Shown: one piece after another, positions 63,627 through 64,000 of the stretch | How positions within the stretch are numbered: the first letter of the stretch is position 1 | Layout of the letters: every line of letters begins with the position of its first letter | Assembly: GCA_900119625.1 (NCBI GenBank) | Contig: FPKD01000007.1 | Location: forward strand, 50,965 to 114,964 | Direction: 5' to 3' | Source: Olsenella sp. kh2p3 | GTDB taxonomy: Bacteria; Actinomycetota; Coriobacteriia; Coriobacteriales; Atopobiaceae | Length of the DNA: 64,000 nt | Position numbers and translations under genes: made by a program | Notes under the pieces: generated by a model | Told to the model about the DNA's origin: nothing | The model's database searches: none | What the model saw: the letters and a program-made list of their open reading frames with translations, nothing else

Positions 63627-64000
63627 TGAACTGCCTCCCATTTCTTGGACATGGAAATAGAAGTCCGAGAGATGGGAGGCTTTCCATGTCCATCGGCCTG
63701 CGATGCAGGCACGACCGATCGGTCAGGGAGCTGGCCGCCGGGATGTTCGGCGAGGGCCGGGGGTACAAGTCCGTCGCCAGGAGTCTGGGCATCCCTGCCG
63801 AAGCCGTGCGAAAATGGCAGCAGACGTACCGCGCGACCGGGAGGGACGGCCTGCTGAAAATGGGCGAGAAGCACTCGAGATACGACTTCGAGACCAAGGT
63901 CGCCGCAGCCAGGGCCGTGGTCGACGACGGGATGGCCAAGCCCGAGGCGATGGAGCGCTTCGGCATCGCGAGCGCGACGCCGCTGAAGCAGTGGTGCAGG
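63627..64000 (+). mobile_element. IS3-family insertion sequence, left end
   Basis: TGAACTGCCTCCCATTTCTT begins a terminal-repeat-like sequence of IS150/IS3 type with 5' TG, and CTCTCGG..GATGGGAGG inverse elements follow before a transposase start at 63686. The right end is outside the window. Confidence 0.72.
63686..64000 (+). CDS. IS3-family transposase OrfA-like protein, partial
   Basis: Open from ATG 63686 to the window end (105 residues seen). It contains two helix-turn-helix modules: RSVRELAAGMFGEGRGYKSVARSLGIPAEAVRKWQQTYRATG and ETKVAAARAVVDDGMAKPEAMERFGIASATPLKQW, the layout of IS150-type OrfA (InsJ-like) that binds the IS ends. TGGGAGG lies a few nt upstream as ribosome site. The catalytic OrfB would follow beyond the window. 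Confidence 0.8.
   Translation, partial: MSIGLRCRHDRSVRELAAGMFGEGRGYKSVARSLGIPAEAVRKWQQTYRATGRDGLLKMGEKHSRYDFETKVAAARAVVDDGMAKPEAMERFGIASATPLKQWCR

Overview
The window is a GC-rich bacterial chromosome segment, densely coded on both strands, with about 52 protein genes and no rRNA or tRNA gene that I could find. Protein families and operon layouts fit an anaerobic, amino-acid- and sugar-fermenting actinobacterium of the class Coriobacteriia (Olsenella/Atopobiaceae-like). This placement rests on my reading of type III glutamine synthetase, the sufCBDSU-Rrf2 order, indolepyruvate:ferredoxin oxidoreductase, GatCAB, and many GTG/TTG starts with strong Shine-Dalgarno sites. No alignment was run.

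Layout. 1-2.5 kb: the end of an RpiR-type sugar-phosphate regulator facing a KDPG aldolase/glycerol dehydrogenase pair. 2.9-5 kb: glutamine synthetase III. 5-5.6 kb: a repeat-rich convergent gap. 5.6-11.1 kb: a DUF308 membrane protein, a three-gene ABC importer of the FbpABC/AfuA class, and a MntP manganese exporter. 11.3-14.8 kb: a zinc-phospholipase-like protein, a flavodoxin-alcohol dehydrogenase operon under a MerR-type promoter, and an unknown acidic protein. 14.8-21 kb: glutamate synthase gltBD. 21.3-31.1 kb: a DUF2804 protein, nickel-pincer cofactor operon larEBC (no larA here), a zinc-ribbon membrane protein, an EamA transporter, PPK2, a HAD phosphatase and a radical SAM protein. 31.8-36 kb: an arylacetate operon (acyl-CoA ligase, iorA, iorB). 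36.5-38.7 kb: reverse transsulfuration (mccB-mccA). 39-43.4 kb: a YegP-like protein and gatCAB. 43.8-52.3 kb: a 37-residue membrane peptide, an AAA ATPase with no proper start, a MarR-controlled heterodimeric ABC exporter, an MFS exporter with a leader peptide, and a PepT-type peptidase. 53.3-58.8 kb: the suf iron-sulfur operon. 59.1-63 kb: a glutamate-type amino-acid ABC importer plus a cytidylate-kinase-like protein. 63.6-64 kb: the left end of an IS3-family insertion sequence.

Nitrogen metabolism links several parts: GlnN and GltBD assimilate ammonia, the ABC system imports an acidic or polar amino acid, and IorAB with the ligase ferments aromatic amino acids using ferredoxin, whose clusters the Suf system can supply. 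MarR, Rrf2, a MerR-type promoter and an 11-residue leader peptide give local regulation.

The most unusual content is between the genes. I see at least five families of small structured repeats: (A) six long palindromes of about 80-155 bp, each with the invariant 10-mer CCGCAGGTAG exactly at its symmetry axis while the arms differ; five of the six sit between convergent genes; (B) three palindromes of about 150 bp; (C) 60-61 bp modular hairpin repeats at seven loci; (D) three copies of a 29-bp palindrome whose first three bases are the stop codon of the preceding gene; and (E) three 73-bp terminally inverted elements in a 94-bp-period array after glnN. Family A is the best candidate for something not yet described.
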